Source: Linnemannia schmuckeri (taxonomy: Eukaryota > Mortierellomycota > Mortierellomycetes > Mortierellales > Mortierellaceae). Taken from it: a DNA stretch of 64,000 nucleotides. Of the stretch, positions 49,636 to 59,283 are shown in pieces. The notes beneath the pieces were generated by a model that worked only from the letters and a program-made list of their open reading frames with translations, had not been told where the DNA came from and made no database searches. The number at the start of each line of letters is the position of its first letter. Within the stretch, counting starts at the first letter, position 1. The stretch spans positions 2,294,001 to 2,358,000 of the forward strand of contig JANATG010000001.1 in the NCBI GenBank assembly GCA_029449235.1, given 5' to 3'. Position numbers and translations under genes: made by a program.

Positions 49636-49641
49636 TTTATA
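49636..49641 (-). promoter_or_regulatory. TATA-like element of unit F
   Basis: TATAAA on the minus strand, 163 bases upstream of the chosen ATG at 49473. It lies inside the open extension of the frame, which argues that the extension is leader rather than protein. Confidence 0.5.
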
Positions 49642-49914
49642 GTGTCTGGGAAGGAGAAGTGCAGTCCTTTTTTTTTGGAATGGTAATGGACATTTTATTC
49701 TGTGTGCAAAGCACTTCATGCCTGAAAAAAGCCATTCAAAGCAAAAGGAGGTTTACTTTTTGTTGATGAAATCTTTGATTTTTAAAAATGAAAACGGAAG
49801 CCTATTCTTCGCCACCTGCACTTGCGATTTTGGTGAGCAATCCTGTAGTCAATCCTTTCCTTCTTCTTCTTGGACACTGGTAAGCGCAGTTTCGGCAATT
49901 GACCGATCAGTCAC

Positions 49915-50067
49915 TTAGGTATCTGCCTGTTTGTAAGAGTAGTGAATCAAACTAATCGAGATTTGGACAAAGAGTTTAGTGGCGATGAACCCAAAAGTGG
50001 CGTACACTAGTGGAGCGGTGACGACGGCACTGACAATGATAGCTGTTCTGGTTTTATTCCAAGGCAT
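49915..50067 (-). pseudogene. Truncated ISG12/IFI27-like copy (unit G)
   Basis: A 50-residue frame starting MPWNKTRTAIIVSAVVTAPL, with the family N-terminus and first hydrophobic segment. It then runs into unrelated FVQISISLIHYSYKQ and stops. The Gly/Ala core and the LQSIGAAG motif are absent. A TATATAAA element is preserved 147 bases upstream (50214-50221). It may still be transcribed, but it cannot make the family module. Confidence 0.5.
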
Positions 50068-50213
50068 TGTATCTGTTTTTGGTCGAACTGGATTTGCTAG
50101 GACTCGTCGTCGTAGCTGTGTTGATATATTGTTCTTTGCGAGAAGGGTAGTATAGTCAGTATAGAGGGCACTGATGAAAAAGGAGGAAAGAAAACTCTAT
50201 AAACTGACACGGA

Positions 50214-50221
50214 TTTATATA
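50214..50221 (-). promoter_or_regulatory. TATA-like element of unit G
   Basis: TATATAAA on the minus strand, 147 bases upstream of the truncated unit G. Confidence 0.45.
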
Positions 50222-51258
50222 AAAGATAGCTGGAGCTGTCAAGTATTTAAAAGCCCGCGTTGGAATTGTGGAGATCTGACTTATAGGAAGCAAGCATTGC
50301 TTTCCAGATCTGGTCATCCTGGGGAACCAAGTCTTTTGAGTAGACGAGAGCCCCAAGCTCTACTGTGAGAATTGGGCACAACAGAACGCGTTCGACTCGC
50401 GACAAAAAGCTTGAGGGCAGCGACAGACGCGACTGTTCGAATGAACCAGACGTTTGCTGATCCGTCTCAAAATAAGAAAAAAAAAAGACGATGACTCGGT
50501 TTGCATTGCTTCGACTGTGCATGCCATGCTGGGTTGTTCGAGAAAGGGAGGGGGAGGAGCGACGATAGCGAGGGGGAACAAAAGATACATAAGGCTTGTT
50601 TATTTGTCGCTCAAAAGGAGGAAGAACTAAAAAGAGAAAACACCCTTCAAACCTCTTTGTCGGATGGCGTGAAAATAGGTTCGATCGCATTTTGCAGTAC
50701 GCCAACAGGAAGACGTACCTTTTGCGTGTCTCTAATCTCACGTACTCTAACGCATTCCATGCGACGGCAGGAATCATATATATATATACTTTTCTCAGCC
50801 TTTTTCTCATCCTCCCCTTTCCCTCGTCCCACCATTTTATTCTCATTACTTCGTCCCTTTTCTATTCTCTGTTTAATTCGTCTCCCTCACTTCGACATTA
50901 CCATGCCCCAGTATGTCTTGCCATGTAGGAATTGGATAGATATCAGTGAAGAGGATGAATAGTCGAAAAGAATTTAAAAGATTTTTTTTTCATTGTGTTT
51001 TTCTCTCTTATATACGCATTGAGGTCTGCGCAGTTGAAGGGTTATTGCCAAATGAGGTGTTATTGAGGGCTGCAAGGCGGTGACTTCTCTCTGCCCACAT
51101 TTTTCGCGAGATTAGTTGACGAAATCGACAACGGGGGACGCTCCTGGAACAAAAACGAAGCAGGTGACACCACCACGCCACTTCCTGACTTCGGCCGTCG
51201 TATGCTGGAAAATCAATGAATTTCCTTGGCGTGAGCGTCGTCCATCATTTTGGTGTCA

Positions 51259-51747
51259 TCAGCGACTCTGGCGTCTTTTCTTCCTGCTCCTCTGTTCTCT
51301 TCGTCGCACCCATTCCTCATAATCTCCGTCTCCATCGTCATCGTCATCGTCTTCGTCTTCGTCGTCTTCATCATCTCCATCGTCTTCTACATCGTTTCCA
51401 TCGCCTCCCTCGGGCGTCTCGGTAGAAGTTGATGCGTCGACGGTCTTTTTGCTCATACCCGTAGCCACAGCCGCCACCCCTGCCCCTGCAGTCATTCCTC
51501 CCACGAGACCGGCAATTGTAGTTCCAGCCGCTCCAAGACCGGCGGCTCCGATGGACTGGAGAGTCGCGCAGGCAGATCCTACTGCGACGCTCCCTCCATA
51601 AGACGCCATGAATGAGGCAGCCCAGGATCCAGCAACAATTCCTCCTGTGCCAAAGCCAGCTGCCCCTACTACCAAAGGAATTGCCGCGGGTAATGCGATG
51701 ACTCCAAAGATGACGGCTGTTCCAGTTGCGAGGTGGTCCCAAGGCAT
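51259..51747 (-). CDS. ISG12/IFI27-like protein with long acidic/basic tail (unit H)
   Basis: A 162-residue protein. The module aligns with unit C without gaps: MPWDHLATGTAVIFGVIALP, GFGTGGIVAG (31-40) and GGSVAVGSACATLQSIGAAG (51-70). A third Gly/Ala hydrophobic stretch ends near residue 94. The tail is striking: a Thr/Ser linker, about 35 residues almost entirely Asp/Glu/Gly, then a strongly basic end (RRREQRSRKKRRQSR) that resembles a nuclear or phosphoinositide-binding signal. The DNA of the core is identical over 108 bp to unit I. The start ATG has the same context as in the other copies. Confidence 0.78.
   Translation of the reverse strand: MPWDHLATGTAVIFGVIALPAAIPLVVGAAGFGTGGIVAGSWAASFMASYGGSVAVGSACATLQSIGAAGLGAAGTTIAGLVGGMTAGAGVAAVATGMSKKTVDASTSTETPEGGDGNDVEDDGDDEDDEDEDDDDDDGDGDYEEWVRRREQRSRKKRRQSR
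51511..51618. repeat. 108-bp core block identical to 52463-52570
   Basis: Every base from GGCAATTG to GAATGAGGC is the same in units H and I, third codon positions included, while the flanks differ at many sites. It encodes the ASFMASYGG to AAGTTIA part of the module. Confidence 0.85.
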
Positions 51748-52360
51748 TGTCGAGGGTAGTTGATGAGTGTAACGTGGTGTGGAGTGTTGTGGTTGCTTTT
51801 GTGCTGTGGGGTGTTGTGGTTGCTTGTGTTCTGTGGAGTGTTGTGGTTGCTTTTGTGTTGTGGATTTTTTTGCTATATCAAGGGGGGTATTGTAGTGGTG
51901 GGAGCGAGAGACGAAGGAGGAAGGAAAAGAGAAACGTGTGAGTGTCTGGAGTCGAAAAAAATAAGATTTACTGTGTGTATGCCTTTTTGGGTAAATAGAG
52001 AACAAGAGAGAGAAGGTTCCACGATGACGAGTATGGTAAGTCACAGGGTGAATTGCCAACTTTTGACTTATTATTTTTATTTCAATGGGCGTATTTTTGT
52101 TGGCGAAGGCGCTCCGAGAGCAACAAACAAAAGACTTCTATCGCTCCTTCGCTTTGCTCGCCATTTGCTTGAAAAAAGCAATGGTATTTTGTTGGTGTGG
52201 GCGTCTTCCATCGCTTTTCAGGCCTTCCTCGTGTCTTCGGAGACTTTGCTGTTGTCTTTTTCACCCCCTCCATCGTCACCATCGTCGCCATCGTCTTTAT
52301 ACTTGTGCCTTCTCCATCGTCTCCTCCAGTTGTCTCGGTAGTGGGTACATCGGTGACCTA

Positions 52361-52693
52361 TTAGCCCTTACTTCCAGTCGAACCTGCGGCCGCCGCTCCC
52401 GCAGCCGCTCCCGCAGCCGCTCCCGCAGCCGCTCCCGCAGCCGCCGCTCCTCCTGCAGCGGCGGCAATTGTAGTTCCAGCCGCTCCAAGACCGGCGGCTC
52501 CGATGGACTGGAGAGTCGCGCAGGCAGATCCTACTGCGACGCTCCCTCCATAAGACGCCATGAATGAGGCGGCCCAAGATCCAGCGACAACTCCTCCTGC
52601 GCCAAAGCCAAGTGCTCCAACTACTGCAGGAATCGCAACGGGCAATGTGACGGCTCCAGCGACAGCGACGGCTCCAACTGCGATGGGGTGCAT
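52361..52693 (-). CDS. ISG12/IFI27-like protein with Ala/Gly repeat tail (unit I)
   Basis: A 110-residue protein. The module starts MHPIAVGAVAVAGAVTLPVA, two residues shorter than unit H, with GFGAGGVVAG then GGSVAVGSACATLQSIGAAG. The C-terminus is four repeats of AAAG/AAGA encoded by a 12-bp microsatellite (GCAGCCGCTCCC-type, about 52390-52445), ending STGSKG. There is no acidic tail. The N-terminal half has diverged from H while the core is identical, which is what gene conversion would leave. The hydrophobic repeat may lengthen the last membrane segment. Confidence 0.75.
   Translation of the reverse strand: MHPIAVGAVAVAGAVTLPVAIPAVVGALGFGAGGVVAGSWAASFMASYGGSVAVGSACATLQSIGAAGLGAAGTTIAAAAGGAAAAGAAAGAAAGAAAGAAAAGSTGSKG
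52463..52570. repeat. 108-bp core block identical to 51511-51618
   Basis: Partner of the block in unit H, in direct orientation and about 950 bp apart. Confidence 0.85.
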
Positions 52694-53429
52694 TGTTGAG
52701 GGTTGTTGTTGTGATAAGGCGTATAAAAAGGTTGTTTGCTTTTTTACTATGACGTTTCGCGCTGTGTCGAGGGCGGAGGTGCCGAGGGAGGTGAGAAAGG
52801 AGAGAAGGAGTGAGAAGGGAGGAAAGAAGAGTGTATGAGGTCAAAAAGAGGTTATATGCGAAAAAAAAATGATGTGGCGTGCATGGACTGCTGTGCTTTG
52901 TTGTGGGTATCTCAAAAAAAATTGTCATGCGATAATGAAATAAGGCATGCCTTGTACATGGTGCTGATATTTCACATTGGTGTCCTGTTGATAATGTGGA
53001 CTATCACGCTTTGCTCATTCTGAAGAGTGTGTCGAAAACTGCTAGTGAAAAGGGCGACAGTAGGGCATGAGGCGAAGGAAGGCGATAAGCGAAATGTGCA
53101 ACTGTTGAAATGACCCTGTATAGATTTGCACAAGAACAGTAACTATGCCCACACTAGCTGTTTATCTGCCAGGAGTGATTTTCTATTTTATTTTAAAGCG
53201 GAAAATTTTCCAAGGAAGGCGAGACAGTGAACACTGAAAAAAGGGGAAAGGACAATTGAGTTCTACATCGCTGTGATTAAGTATGCTATGGAGCTATGTT
53301 GGTATGTTCGATGATGGGAGGGGAGAGGAGTAACAATGGCGGGGAAGAACAGTGTATGTGGCTCATAGTAACAACGAAAGAAAGGTCCGAGAAATTGGTC
53401 GACCGAACAAGGCTTTTTTATTTATTAAT

Positions 53430-53880
53430 TATCACACACCTTCTCGGCAAAAGAAAAGAGGGATCGAGATTTCGCTCGCCCTCTTCAGGGACAGTGCTGT
53501 TAGCGAGGCCATTTCTGGAACAAAAAAAAAGTACGAGACCTCCACCGCAGCTTCACTTAGTTCGACGACTCCTGGAAAAGAAAAGGCAAAGAGCTTGTCG
53601 TAGGCTTCGTCCATCATACTTCAGATCTTTCTGGTATCACCAGACGCTTTTCGGTCGTTTCCTCCCACATCACCACCTTCACCACCGTCCCCTTCATCAC
53701 GATCGTCTCTGGCACTTGCATCTTTTCCTTCGTGCATGAAAAAAGAACTCGCATTAAAATGTGACTGTCGGGAATGAACCTGTTTGGATTTGCACAAGCC
53801 ACAAGGACAATGCTCCCCCCGACAGTTCGTCTGTACCGTTGCTGATCCCCACCTCCTCCAGCGCCAGTCCCGCCCATCTC
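53430..53880 (-). pseudogene. Possible tail remnant of a further ISG12-like unit (unit J)
   Basis: On the minus strand a short frame reads SARDDRDEGDGGEGGDVGGN, then DRKASGDTRKI before a stop (to 53621). The composition and ending resemble the acidic tail of unit C (GEDGYAGGNGGNVTE ... VREI). The array's 3' flank motif with an ATCACACACC element lies just below (53410-53440), and CAATTGAGTT occurs at 53252. No Gly/Ala core is readable, so only the tail and flank of a unit may survive. Confidence 0.3.
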
Positions 53881-53943
53881 TCACACACTCACACTTGACA
53901 CCCCCTTTCATCCTCTCACTCCGACCACATCATCCGACCAACC

Positions 53944-55023
53944 ATGCTCTCATCCGTCTACAGAAACACAGCTGCCAAGTCGCTCAAGTCCCTTGTGTCA
54001 AAGGTCGGAGGCACCTCCGCCGTCTCCTCCCACAACTTCGTCGCCCGCCGCTTCAAATCCGACGATGCTGGTGAACAGGAGGAGTCTCGCCATCGTAAGA
54101 ACAACAGTCAGTGATTCTTTTACGACGTCCCGGAACAAAGGAAACAATCGACACTGCATGGACACCTGCATTGGAACTGGAAAAAAGAGTCATTCATACC
54201 GGCAGAGTTACACCTAGTCGTACAGGACGCGATTTAACTCTTTCGGAGACAGGCATTCGCCAACACCCTCATAGAGATCTAACAGCAACACACAACCTAC
54301 TCTTTTCATTAACTACGATAGATGCCGATTCCTTGTTGAACATTATCGCCAACTCCATTAACTCTCGTAAGTTGTTTTGTCCAAGGAGAAGCAAATCCGG
54401 ATCTTTGTAGTGCTCACAAAATGTGGTATGGCCTGTCGACCCACAATCTAAATACCTTATTTTTCTTCAACTGTTCCTCATAGAAACATCAGGATCGATT
54501 GCAAATGAGCAGTTTAGAATGGCTCGCGGAAACTTTCACAGAGGAGATGTAAGGGACAGTGCAACAGGATACAGGATTTACAAAGGCAGCATTATGGGTT
54601 TCTGTGCTACAAATACAGCGGACGATTGACAAGGTTATTTTTATGTCGAAACTTAGATTTACAAACCATCAGACTTGAACGACTCCAAGCCCACCACATA
54701 CGCTCCCCCTCCCAAGCCTGTTGACCAGCTCAAGATCCTGAAGTTGAACCCCATTGTTGAGTACAAGGTACTTGCTGTGTTTCGTTATTGAACATCCGAT
54801 ACCATAACCGTGACATATAGAAGAAAGGACCGTCTCTAACTCCGTGTAACATTTGTGCTCCTTATAGAATGCCACCCTCCTCTCACACTACATCACACCC
54901 TTGGGACGCCTCATGTCAAGGGAGCAGACTGGACTTTCGGCCAAGAACCAGCGCCGGGTCACCAAGGCTGTCCGTCGTGCGCGTGCTATGTGCATCATTA
55001 GCCCAACGGCCAAGTTGCACTAG
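53944..55023 (+). CDS. RSM18: Mitochondrial small-subunit ribosomal protein bS18m
   Basis: Five exons: 53944-54094, 54226-54366, 54484-54548, 54657-54767 and 54868-55023, giving 207 residues. The N-terminus (MLSSVYRNTAAKSLKSLVSK) is a basic, hydroxylated mitochondrial targeting sequence. The conserved S18 domain is at the C-terminus: TLLSHYITPLGRLMSREQTG, then LSAKNQRRVTKAVRRARAMC. The preceding FRMARGNFHRGD joins in phase across intron 3 to IYKPSDLND. The protein sits in the mitoribosome small subunit near the platform. The first intron acceptor is the least certain: 54226 is the only nearby AG that restores phase. The next gene downstream also appears mitochondrial. Confidence 0.88.
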
Positions 55024-55677
55024 ACAAATAGAGTTGCCCGGAGTGAGGTTGTTATTTTGCTTATTTCTGTTTCATCGTTCTTTAGCATTGGAAAAATAAT
55101 AAAACCATATCATCTTTTTTTCTTGCATTCGTGCGCTTGTTTGTGTGCATGACGTGAGATTCCCAAGGGTGAAGTCGGGGCATGGTGAAGGTCGGAAAGG
55201 TGTTGCGAAGCTGCCTGTGTGCCTGAAAAAGAGAAAGCAAAAAAAGTTGCGCGAATAATTTCCATTTGTGGATGCGGCAAACGGCATTTTTTGGTGGCTT
55301 GTGTTTGCCAGTGGCCAGCCAAAAGTGCTTCGGGATCTGCTTTCTTTTTTCACACCCCATTCCCCACCAGCACACATTCTTCCGAGCCAACCCCCACTCC
55401 CACACCGCTCACTTGCCGACAATCCTCACGTCCTGGTCGCCTCAATCCTTGCACTTCATCACCAAGGTACATGCCTCTTCCTTCTCTAACCATTGCAACC
55501 GTGACTGATGTAGACAAGTCATCTAATACTCCTTTTTATTATTTTCATTCTTTGCTCTCGTTACACGCGGTCCCCCAAACAAGGACCGAACCTGTTACTC
55601 CCTCCTCGGAACTTTGGAAGAAAGAGCGCGACATTCTTCTGGGAACAGACGCTGGAAACACTCTTTTACAACGAACC

Positions 55678-58600
55678 ATGGACGTCAGGAGGCTACTAAA
55701 GGCAACGTGTCCACTGGCTCGACCCTTGCTCGGACATCCTACCCTAGTAACAACAGGAGCACGGTCCAGGCAGAGCAACGCGAATCGTACCCAGATCCAC
55801 CTCTGTCCACACCACCGGCCTCAGTCTCATTACAATCGCGCTCATTATTTACACTACCAAGCCAGGCATACAGCTTCTTGCTTCACATCACCACATCGGA
55901 CGATTCTTCGCGTGGGAGAACGGACACCGTCGTCAGCATCATCGCAGTTTCGGAGAACCTGTAGTCGTCGACTTAGTTCATTAGCCTTGTTCGCCTCGGG
56001 GTCACTCAAACCAACAACGATAATGAAGCGCGAATTTGGGACTAGCTCTAGGACCAACAAATTATTTTCAGTCTCAGGATCTCCTTCAACACGAATGCCC
56101 TCGACCTCGTCAATACCCCGTCCTACTATGTCAGCAACAAACACATCACCCACCACAGCATCGTCCTCATTACCACACAACAGTCTAATCACATCAACTC
56201 TTGCTCAGGTCGCCAAGTACAACGATCCCAGCCTGGTGGCTCGTTTAGGCCGGAGACGGCGACATATGGCTGGTATGCATGGTACAAGGCTCCAACGGCA
56301 ACTCAAGCTCATGCAGCGATCACAACCTCAACACTCTTCGCAACTTTTGGGACTCAACGGATTACCATCTGGATTTGCGAGTCAGGGTGGACATTTCAGG
56401 ATGACAAGGCGGAAGAGCAGGCGGAGGATTGGTGTGAAGAAAGGCCAGGAAGGCGCTCAACCGGCCCAGTATCACCACATCCACTACTACCCCACAAAGG
56501 CACACCCACGTCAGGTCCGGTTCCTAGGAATCACGGAATTTCTGGGGTACTCGCGAGCAACATCTTCTCCTGGGCGGGCCGCGTCGGCGAGACGGATGGG
56601 GAACCTTAGGTTGAAACAGAGTGTTAAAAAGCGGAACAACCTTATGTCGATTCGCCGGCCGTACATCCTGAAGCAGCAACAACGCATGGCGCACATGTAC
56701 CAGCTGCTGGAGGGGGGTCCCGCCAGGCTTGCAATAATCGACGCCATACTATTGATCAGGGGGAAGCAAGGAGGCGCGAAGCTGCCGGCCGGAAACCACT
56801 TGTACAAGCTCGTCAAGCTGGACCAGGCTCACTATTTCCAGCGAACCGCCGAGACGACACCTACCATCTCATGTTTGCCCGCAGGAGCGCCGGAACCAGC
56901 GCAACCAAGACATTTCACCACCCAGGACTACAATGTCATCTTGAGGCGGTGCGAGGAGCTTAAGGACTGGAGAACCGGATTCAACATCGCCCAAACCCTA
57001 TTGACGCGTTATCGGTCGTCTGGATTCGACTTTAGCTCCTCCGACTTTGGCGCGCCCAATTCAAGGACAATCCACCTCCTCGCCAAGATGTTTGTCAAGC
57101 TGTACCGATCCGACAGAGCAGGGCTACTCTTCTCGACCCTGCACAAGCGCTACCCACATCCGATCCCTTTGGACGTCTACACGTCTTACTTGAGCGAGCT
57201 TGGGTCCATGAAGCAGTTTGTCCGAATGGAGTCGACCCTACGCTATCTCGAGACCGTCGGACCTCACCCTACAGTGACTCAGTACAACACTCTTTTGAAG
57301 GCGATCGGACTTCACAAGGGCCAGAGCCAGGCCGAAGAGTTCTTGGAGCGGATGATCAAGGCAGGAACCACGCCGGACCAGCAGACGTATCGTATCCTCA
57401 TAGATACTTCTCTCCATGACTTAGATCTCAACAGGGCTCATTTCTGGCTGGGGGAGTATGCACGTCAGGGGTTCGAGATTTCCCCACGGATGATGGAACC
57501 CTTTATGAGCACGTGCATTCGTCAAGTCTCTACCTTTGCGCCCAAAAAGCTTGGATCCTACGGTGTCGACAACGTTGCTGTCTCTAGGGAGTGGATGTTT
57601 AGGGCCATGAACATTATCCAGTTCATGACGCGTCAGGAGCTGTCTCCAACAGCAAAAACTTTCGAGCTACTCATAAGCGGATTCTTGGCGCAAGAGAACG
57701 TTACCGGGGCTCGTCGGGTGTTGAATCTGATGCGGAGCAGTCCTTATATTTATACCCCCAACCCAAGGACATGGATCAGTCTTTTCGAGTACCATCTAAG
57801 ACAGGACGAACCCTTGTTGGCCCTGAAGACTCTTAACGAGATGTGGCGGTCTGGCACAGGGCTGAAACCGGGCGAGGTCCCTCTAGAGACGGTCGTACCA
57901 ACAACGCTCTACCGCAAACTGTTTCAGCATTATCTGAGCAGGAGCAAGCTATCAATGGCCGAGCGGAGTTTGTACGAGATGATGAACCGACACAAACACG
58001 CCAAGCCGAAGGAGCAAGACGTCGTAGACCTGATCTGGAAGTTAGACCGACTACCCGAGGCTGCTGAACGTGTGTACGAGCTGCTCTACGCTCAGTCGGG
58101 AGAGTGGATTGATCGGGATATCGCTGGCGTCCGAAAGAACAAGATCATGGTGGACGGTCCTATTGCCCTGGCAAACGTCGGAGTCATGCGAGCCAAAGCA
58201 AACTCAAAGGACCAACTTGTTCGAGACGATGTCTGGAAGGCTTGGGCCTCGATGATGCGATATCTGGACGAGGATGGGTCAACGCGTGACACTCCTGTTG
58301 GAAAGCGTTTTGAGATGACCATCGATCCGAGGGAGAGATCCGTCCTTGCCCTTGCCTTCGAGCAAGTCGCCAAGGCTGCTCGTCAAGATCCTCTATCGTC
58401 TTGTGAGACCAAGCAGAGTCAGCAGGAAGTCGAGAGAACGGCAGCGCAACTTGCAGGCAACGATTGGGATTTCACTCCTATGAGGCATAAACCGGGCATG
58501 GGAGGTTTGGGTCTGGGCTTGAGACTTGGTCAGAGTGGTGTTCACGGCTCTAATATGTCGTTGCTTGGAGAGCTGAATCGTCGTGGAGGGAGCAGCGCCG

Positions 58601-59283
58601 ACACGCCCACTAAGTACTTGGAGTTCAAAGGCAGACAAAGAGTGATGATCCAGCAACTCTTGCGACACCAAGAGTTCCTTGACCCGCTCTTGGAGCGTCG
58701 TGACATGGACGTGACTCTACCGGAGGAGCCTCTCAAGGTCCAGTCGTCCCGTCCCAGTAAGCATGTGGAAGGCCGCCTCGAGCGGTTGAAATCCAGCTTC
58801 CAATGGATCCGGAAACATTCCATCCCGATCGGGATCGAAGGCTTCAACGCGTACCTGGCTAGCCTTATTTCTCACCAGGATTTCAAGACCGCTCGAAAGA
58901 CGTTGGACGCCTTTTTCGCCAAGCCGTGGGCGGTTTCTGGCTCTAAGGCTGACTCCCAGTCTAGAGTGTCTATTCTTGCGCCGCTCAAGCCCGACATTGC
59001 CACTGTTAAGATTCTGAAGGACTACCAGGGTCTGTTGGGAGGTATCAAGTCGATCAACCTGGCAATTGAGAAAGGCGGACCCGACCTGGCGAAGGAGTGG
59101 ACGCGTTATCAGACCAAGACCTCACGGAAACGAACCACAACTGCACCCAACAATATCAACAACAGCAACACATCAACATCAACAGCACCATCATCATCAC
59201 CATCATCACCACCATCATCGTCATCGTCGTCATTATCGTCGTCGACTTCTCCTAGAGCCGTTGCTGCATCTGCAACATTGTAA
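55678..59283 (+). CDS. Pentatricopeptide-repeat protein, probably mitochondrial
   Basis: A single exon. The frame is open from about 55219, but I place the start at 55678, where MDVRRLLKATCPLARPLLGH makes a good mitochondrial presequence, giving 1201 residues. PPR-type helical pairs occupy the middle. Clear ones are VTQYNTLLKAIGLHKGQSQA followed by EEFLERMIKAGTTPDQQTY, and TAKTFELLISGFLAQENVTG followed by ARRVLNLMRSSP. A basic low-complexity region precedes them and a Ser-rich tail ends the protein (SSSPSSPPSSSSSSLSSS). PPR proteins bind organellar RNA to control processing, stability or translation; the RNA target is not readable here. Its place beside bS18m fits mitochondrial gene expression but is not proof. 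Starts at 55471 and upstream remain possible. Confidence 0.85.
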   Translation: MDVRRLLKATCPLARPLLGHPTLVTTGARSRQSNANRTQIHLCPHHRPQSHYNRAHYLHYQARHTASCFTSPHRTILRVGERTPSSASSQFRRTCSRRLSSLALFASGSLKPTTIMKREFGTSSRTNKLFSVSGSPSTRMPSTSSIPRPTMSATNTSPTTASSSLPHNSLITSTLAQVAKYNDPSLVARLGRRRRHMAGMHGTRLQRQLKLMQRSQPQHSSQLLGLNGLPSGFASQGGHFRMTRRKSRRRIGVKKGQEGAQPAQYHHIHYYPTKAHPRQVRFLGITEFLGYSRATSSPGRAASARRMGNLRLKQSVKKRNNLMSIRRPYILKQQQRMAHMYQLLEGGPARLAIIDAILLIRGKQGGAKLPAGNHLYKLVKLDQAHYFQRTAETTPTISCLPAGAPEPAQPRHFTTQDYNVILRRCEELKDWRTGFNIAQTLLTRYRSSGFDFSSSDFGAPNSRTIHLLAKMFVKLYRSDRAGLLFSTLHKRYPHPIPLDVYTSYLSELGSMKQFVRMESTLRYLETVGPHPTVTQYNTLLKAIGLHKGQSQAEEFLERMIKAGTTPDQQTYRILIDTSLHDLDLNRAHFWLGEYARQGFEISPRMMEPFMSTCIRQVSTFAPKKLGSYGVDNVAVSREWMFRAMNIIQFMTRQELSPTAKTFELLISGFLAQENVTGARRVLNLMRSSPYIYTPNPRTWISLFEYHLRQDEPLLALKTLNEMWRSGTGLKPGEVPLETVVPTTLYRKLFQHYLSRSKLSMAERSLYEMMNRHKHAKPKEQDVVDLIWKLDRLPEAAERVYELLYAQSGEWIDRDIAGVRKNKIMVDGPIALANVGVMRAKANSKDQLVRDDVWKAWASMMRYLDEDGSTRDTPVGKRFEMTIDPRERSVLALAFEQVAKAARQDPLSSCETKQSQQEVERTAAQLAGNDWDFTPMRHKPGMGGLGLGLRLGQSGVHGSNMSLLGELNRRGGSSADTPTKYLEFKGRQRVMIQQLLRHQEFLDPLLERRDMDVTLPEEPLKVQSSRPSKHVEGRLERLKSSFQWIRKHSIPIGIEGFNAYLASLISHQDFKTARKTLDAFFAKPWAVSGSKADSQSRVSILAPLKPDIATVKILKDYQGLLGGIKSINLAIEKGGPDLAKEWTRYQTKTSRKRTTTAPNNINNSNTSTSTAPSSSPSSPPSSSSSSLSSSTSPRAVAASATL

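Noticed and set aside
49474..49719. N-terminal extension of unit F to an upstream start
   Set aside because: Other units start at the MPxx position, and a TATAAA lies inside the extension.
50904..50962. Short plus-strand ORF (MPQYVLPCRNWIDISEEDE) after a TATATATATA stretch
   Set aside because: It has a promoter-like setting, but 19 codons with no homologue I recognise is too little to call a gene.
55219..55677. Open upstream extension of the PPR frame
   Set aside because: It lacks conserved sequence and has intergenic composition; the ATG at 55678 opens a good mitochondrial presequence.
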